Below are positions 4,439 through 6,453 of a DNA stretch of 6,453 nt, one piece after another. The position numbers and the translations under genes were made by a program. The notes below the pieces were generated by a model. The model searched no databases. It was given only the letters and a program-made list of their open reading frames with translations, and had not been told where the DNA came from. Numbering within the stretch: the stretch's first letter is position 1; the number at the start of each line of letters is the position of its first letter. Source of the DNA: Gammaproteobacteria bacterium. GTDB lineage: Bacteria > Pseudomonadota > Gammaproteobacteria > Nitrosococcales > Methylophagaceae. Location: contig NVVP01000001.1 in assembly GCA_002402245.1 (NCBI GenBank), positions 50,930-57,382 on the forward strand. The letters are read 5' to 3'.

Positions 4439-6453
4439 ATGAGTATTGATATTTCACAATTTCACGATGTCTTCTTCGAAGAAAGTTTCGAAGGATTAGA
4501 TGCGATGGAAAGCGGCTTACTAGGTCTTGATATCGGTGCGGCTGATGTTGAAGAAATCAATACTATTTTTAGAGCAGCGCACTCGATAAAAGGGGGGGCA
4601 GGTACATTTGGTTTTATGCCTGTATCTGAATTTACCCATGTTATGGAGACCATGTTAGATGAAATGCGTAATGGCGAGCGGGATGTTACGCCAGAATCGA
4701 CCAATCTATTACTTGAATCCGTTGATGTCTTACGTGAAATGCTTTCTGCAGTGCAGCAAAAAGTAGATACTGATGATGTTCGCATTGCGGGTATTAGAGT
4801 GCAGTTAGAAACAATGATGGCCGCAGGTACTGAGGAGCAGCCAGAAGTTATAACTGAGCCTGTTGAGGTTCCTGCAGTAGCAGGAGGCATTTCAGCTCAA
4901 GGTTGGTTGCTCTCATTTCGCCCTCACCCGCATTTATTGCAAACGGGTAATGACCCTGTTCGAATATTACGTGAGCTGGGTGACTTAGGTGAGTTAAGTA
5001 TTGAGTTAGATGACGAGCATCTACCTACATTTTCGGATATGGAACCTGAAGACTGTTACTTAGCATGGAATCTTACTTTAATAGGCGATATAAAAAAAGA
5101 AGATGTGCTTGAGGTATTTGAATGGGTTGATGACGATTGTGATTTAACGGTTAAAGAGTTTTTATCTGATGAAATTGGTGCAGCTCAAACCACTAAGCCT
5201 GTTACTAATGTTGAATTAAGAGTTGCAGAACTCGATCCACATGGTCCTATTATCGCTGTAAAAATTGAGCCTACAGCAGTAATAGAAACATCGATGGTAG
5301 AAGAGAGCAAACAACCGTCTCCACCTGAGGTGAAACCCGCAAGTAAGGCAAAGGCATCTACTCCAGTAACCGCTGCGCCGGCGAGCTCGATCCGAGTGGG
5401 TACAGATAAAGTGGATTCTTTAATTAATCTCGTCGGTGAGCTGGTAATTACCCAATCGATGTTAAGTCAAATAGGCGATAACTTTTCACCTTCAATGTTA
5501 CAAGCCTTAGTTGATGGCTTAGCCCAGTTAGAACGTAATACGCGTGAAATGCAAGAAGCAATTATGCGGATCCGCATGTTGCCGATTAGTTTTGCATTTA
5601 ACCGTTTTCCTCGCCTAGTCCATGACCTGACCAATAAAATGGGTAAAAAAGTCGAGTTAAAGCTGACAGGTGAACAAACTGAACTAGATAAAACCGTGAT
5701 GGAGAAAATTGGCGATCCGCTTGTGCATTTGGTTAGAAATTCATTAGACCATGGTTTGGAAACACCCGAAATACGTCTTGCAGCAGGCAAGCCTGAAACA
5801 GGTTTATTACAATTAAAAGCATTTCATCAAGGTGGCAATATTATTATTGAAATCCATGATGATGGTGCCGGCTTGAATGAAGATAAGATCTTAAGTAAAG
5901 CAATTGAAAAAGGATTGGTTGAAAAAGGTGAAGTATTGAGCCCAGAGAAAATTCATGAACTTATTTTCTTACCAGGCTTTTCAACAGCAGATGCGGTAAC
6001 GGATGTCTCGGGCCGTGGTGTTGGCATGGATGTGGTTCGAAAAAATATTAGCAGCCTAGGTGGAATGGTTGAAGTCACATCAAAAAAAGGTGAAGGCTCA
6101 GTATTCACCATTCGATTACCGTTAACACTGGCTATTATGGATGGGCAAACAATCAAAGTGGCTGATGAGAATTATATTATTCCATTGATTTCTATTATTG
6201 AGACATTAGAGATTAAAAGTAGTGATGTTAAGCGTGTGTCAGGTAAAGGTGAGTTGTATAAATTACGCGATGAATATGTACCTGTCATTCGAATGTATGA
6301 CGTCTTTAACTTGCAGCCACATACAACAGATTTAGAAGAAGGTTTATTGGTTATTGTAGAAGGTGATGGCCAACAAGTGGGCTTATTTATCGATGATTTA
6401 TTGGGACAGCAACAAGTTGTCATCAAAAGCTTAGAAACTAATTATCGTAAAGT
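4439..6453 (+). CDS. cheA: Chemotaxis histidine kinase CheA (3' end outside window)
   Basis: CheA is the cytoplasmic histidine kinase coupled through CheW to chemoreceptors; it autophosphorylates and passes phosphate to CheY and CheB. The frame is open from ATG 4439 to the window edge, 671 residues. P1 (about 1-130) carries His48 in FRAAHSIKGGAGTFGF. Residues about 155-245 form a separate domain with GWLLSFRPHP and GND (170-172), a P2-position domain seen in many CheAs but unlike the E. coli CheY-binding P2. A Pro/Ala/Lys-rich linker follows (about 245-316), then P3 dimerisation (318-390, VDSLINLVGELVITQSML). P4 has the N box (His430, Asn434, Asp437-His438), G1 DGAG (475-478), FLPGFSTAD and G2 GRGVGMD (525-531). 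The P5 CheW-like domain starts near 556; its last few tens of residues are missing. An in-frame TAG at 4424 rules out an earlier start. The ribosome site is weak (GAGAGAG, 4428-4434). It begins 75 nt after cheY. Confidence 0.97.
   Translation, partial: MSIDISQFHDVFFEESFEGLDAMESGLLGLDIGAADVEEINTIFRAAHSIKGGAGTFGFMPVSEFTHVMETMLDEMRNGERDVTPESTNLLLESVDVLREMLSAVQQKVDTDDVRIAGIRVQLETMMAAGTEEQPEVITEPVEVPAVAGGISAQGWLLSFRPHPHLLQTGNDPVRILRELGDLGELSIELDDEHLPTFSDMEPEDCYLAWNLTLIGDIKKEDVLEVFEWVDDDCDLTVKEFLSDEIGAAQTTKPVTNVELRVAELDPHGPIIAVKIEPTAVIETSMVEESKQPSPPEVKPASKAKASTPVTAAPASSIRVGTDKVDSLINLVGELVITQSMLSQIGDNFSPSMLQALVDGLAQLERNTREMQEAIMRIRMLPISFAFNRFPRLVHDLTNKMGKKVELKLTGEQTELDKTVMEKIGDPLVHLVRNSLDHGLETPEIRLAAGKPETGLLQLKAFHQGGNIIIEIHDDGAGLNEDKILSKAIEKGLVEKGEVLSPEKIHELIFLPGFSTADAVTDVSGRGVGMDVVRKNISSLGGMVEVTSKKGEGSVFTIRLPLTLAIMDGQTIKVADENYIIPLISIIETLEIKSSDVKRVSGKGELYKLRDEYVPVIRMYDVFNLQPHTTDLEEGLLVIVEGDGQQVGLFIDDLLGQQQVVIKSLETNYRK

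Noticed and set aside
4462..4890. 142-codon open frame on the minus strand opposite cheA
   Set aside because: It lies fully inside the P1 region of cheA, which carries His48 and conserved motifs. The antisense product is Ser/Thr-rich with no recognisable domain.
5467..5790. 107-codon open frame on the minus strand opposite cheA P3/P4
   Set aside because: It is a shadow of the conserved dimerisation and N-box region, with no ribosome site or domain of its own.

Overview
The window holds the end of a flagellar export/switch gene block followed by the start of a chemotaxis signalling operon, all on the + strand. Protein sequences are of proteobacterial type and the base composition is moderately AT-rich (about 40% G+C by eye). 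The FliG, FliI and CheA sequences, together with a sigma-54-type promoter at a flagellar/chemotaxis boundary, suggest a polarly flagellated gammaproteobacterium. The genus cannot be fixed from this window.

Region 1 (2-3251) is fliG (5' end cut off by the window edge), fliH, fliI and fliJ in the classical order. fliG/fliH overlap by 14 nt and fliH/fliI by 8 nt; fliJ follows after 20 nt. FliG is the rotor switch protein. FliH, FliI and FliJ form the cytoplasmic ATPase complex of the flagellar type III export apparatus. A hairpin with a T-run at 3287-3321 closes the block, so the expected next gene, fliK, is not here.

Region 2 (3252-3638) has no credible gene. It contains the terminator, then a well-matched sigma-54 (-24/-12) promoter at 3359-3376 facing downstream, then a predicted AT-rich leader of about 250 nt.

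Region 3 (3639-6453) encodes a small single-domain STAS protein, a single-domain CheY and the histidine kinase CheA (3' end cut off by the window edge). CheA would phosphorylate CheY, and CheY-P would act on the motor whose rotor includes the FliG encoded upstream. The STAS protein leads the operon; its partner is unknown. No cheZ lies between cheY and cheA. The two intergenic gaps here are similar in length (71 and 75 nt), and each begins with or overlaps a dyad at the stop codon of the preceding gene.

I found no mobile element, CRISPR array, tRNA or rRNA, and no clear sign of a wholly new system. The most useful observations are regulatory: the sigma-54 promoter with its long leader, the Shine-Dalgarno sequence embedded in the FliG glycine codons, and the stop-codon dyads between the chemotaxis genes.
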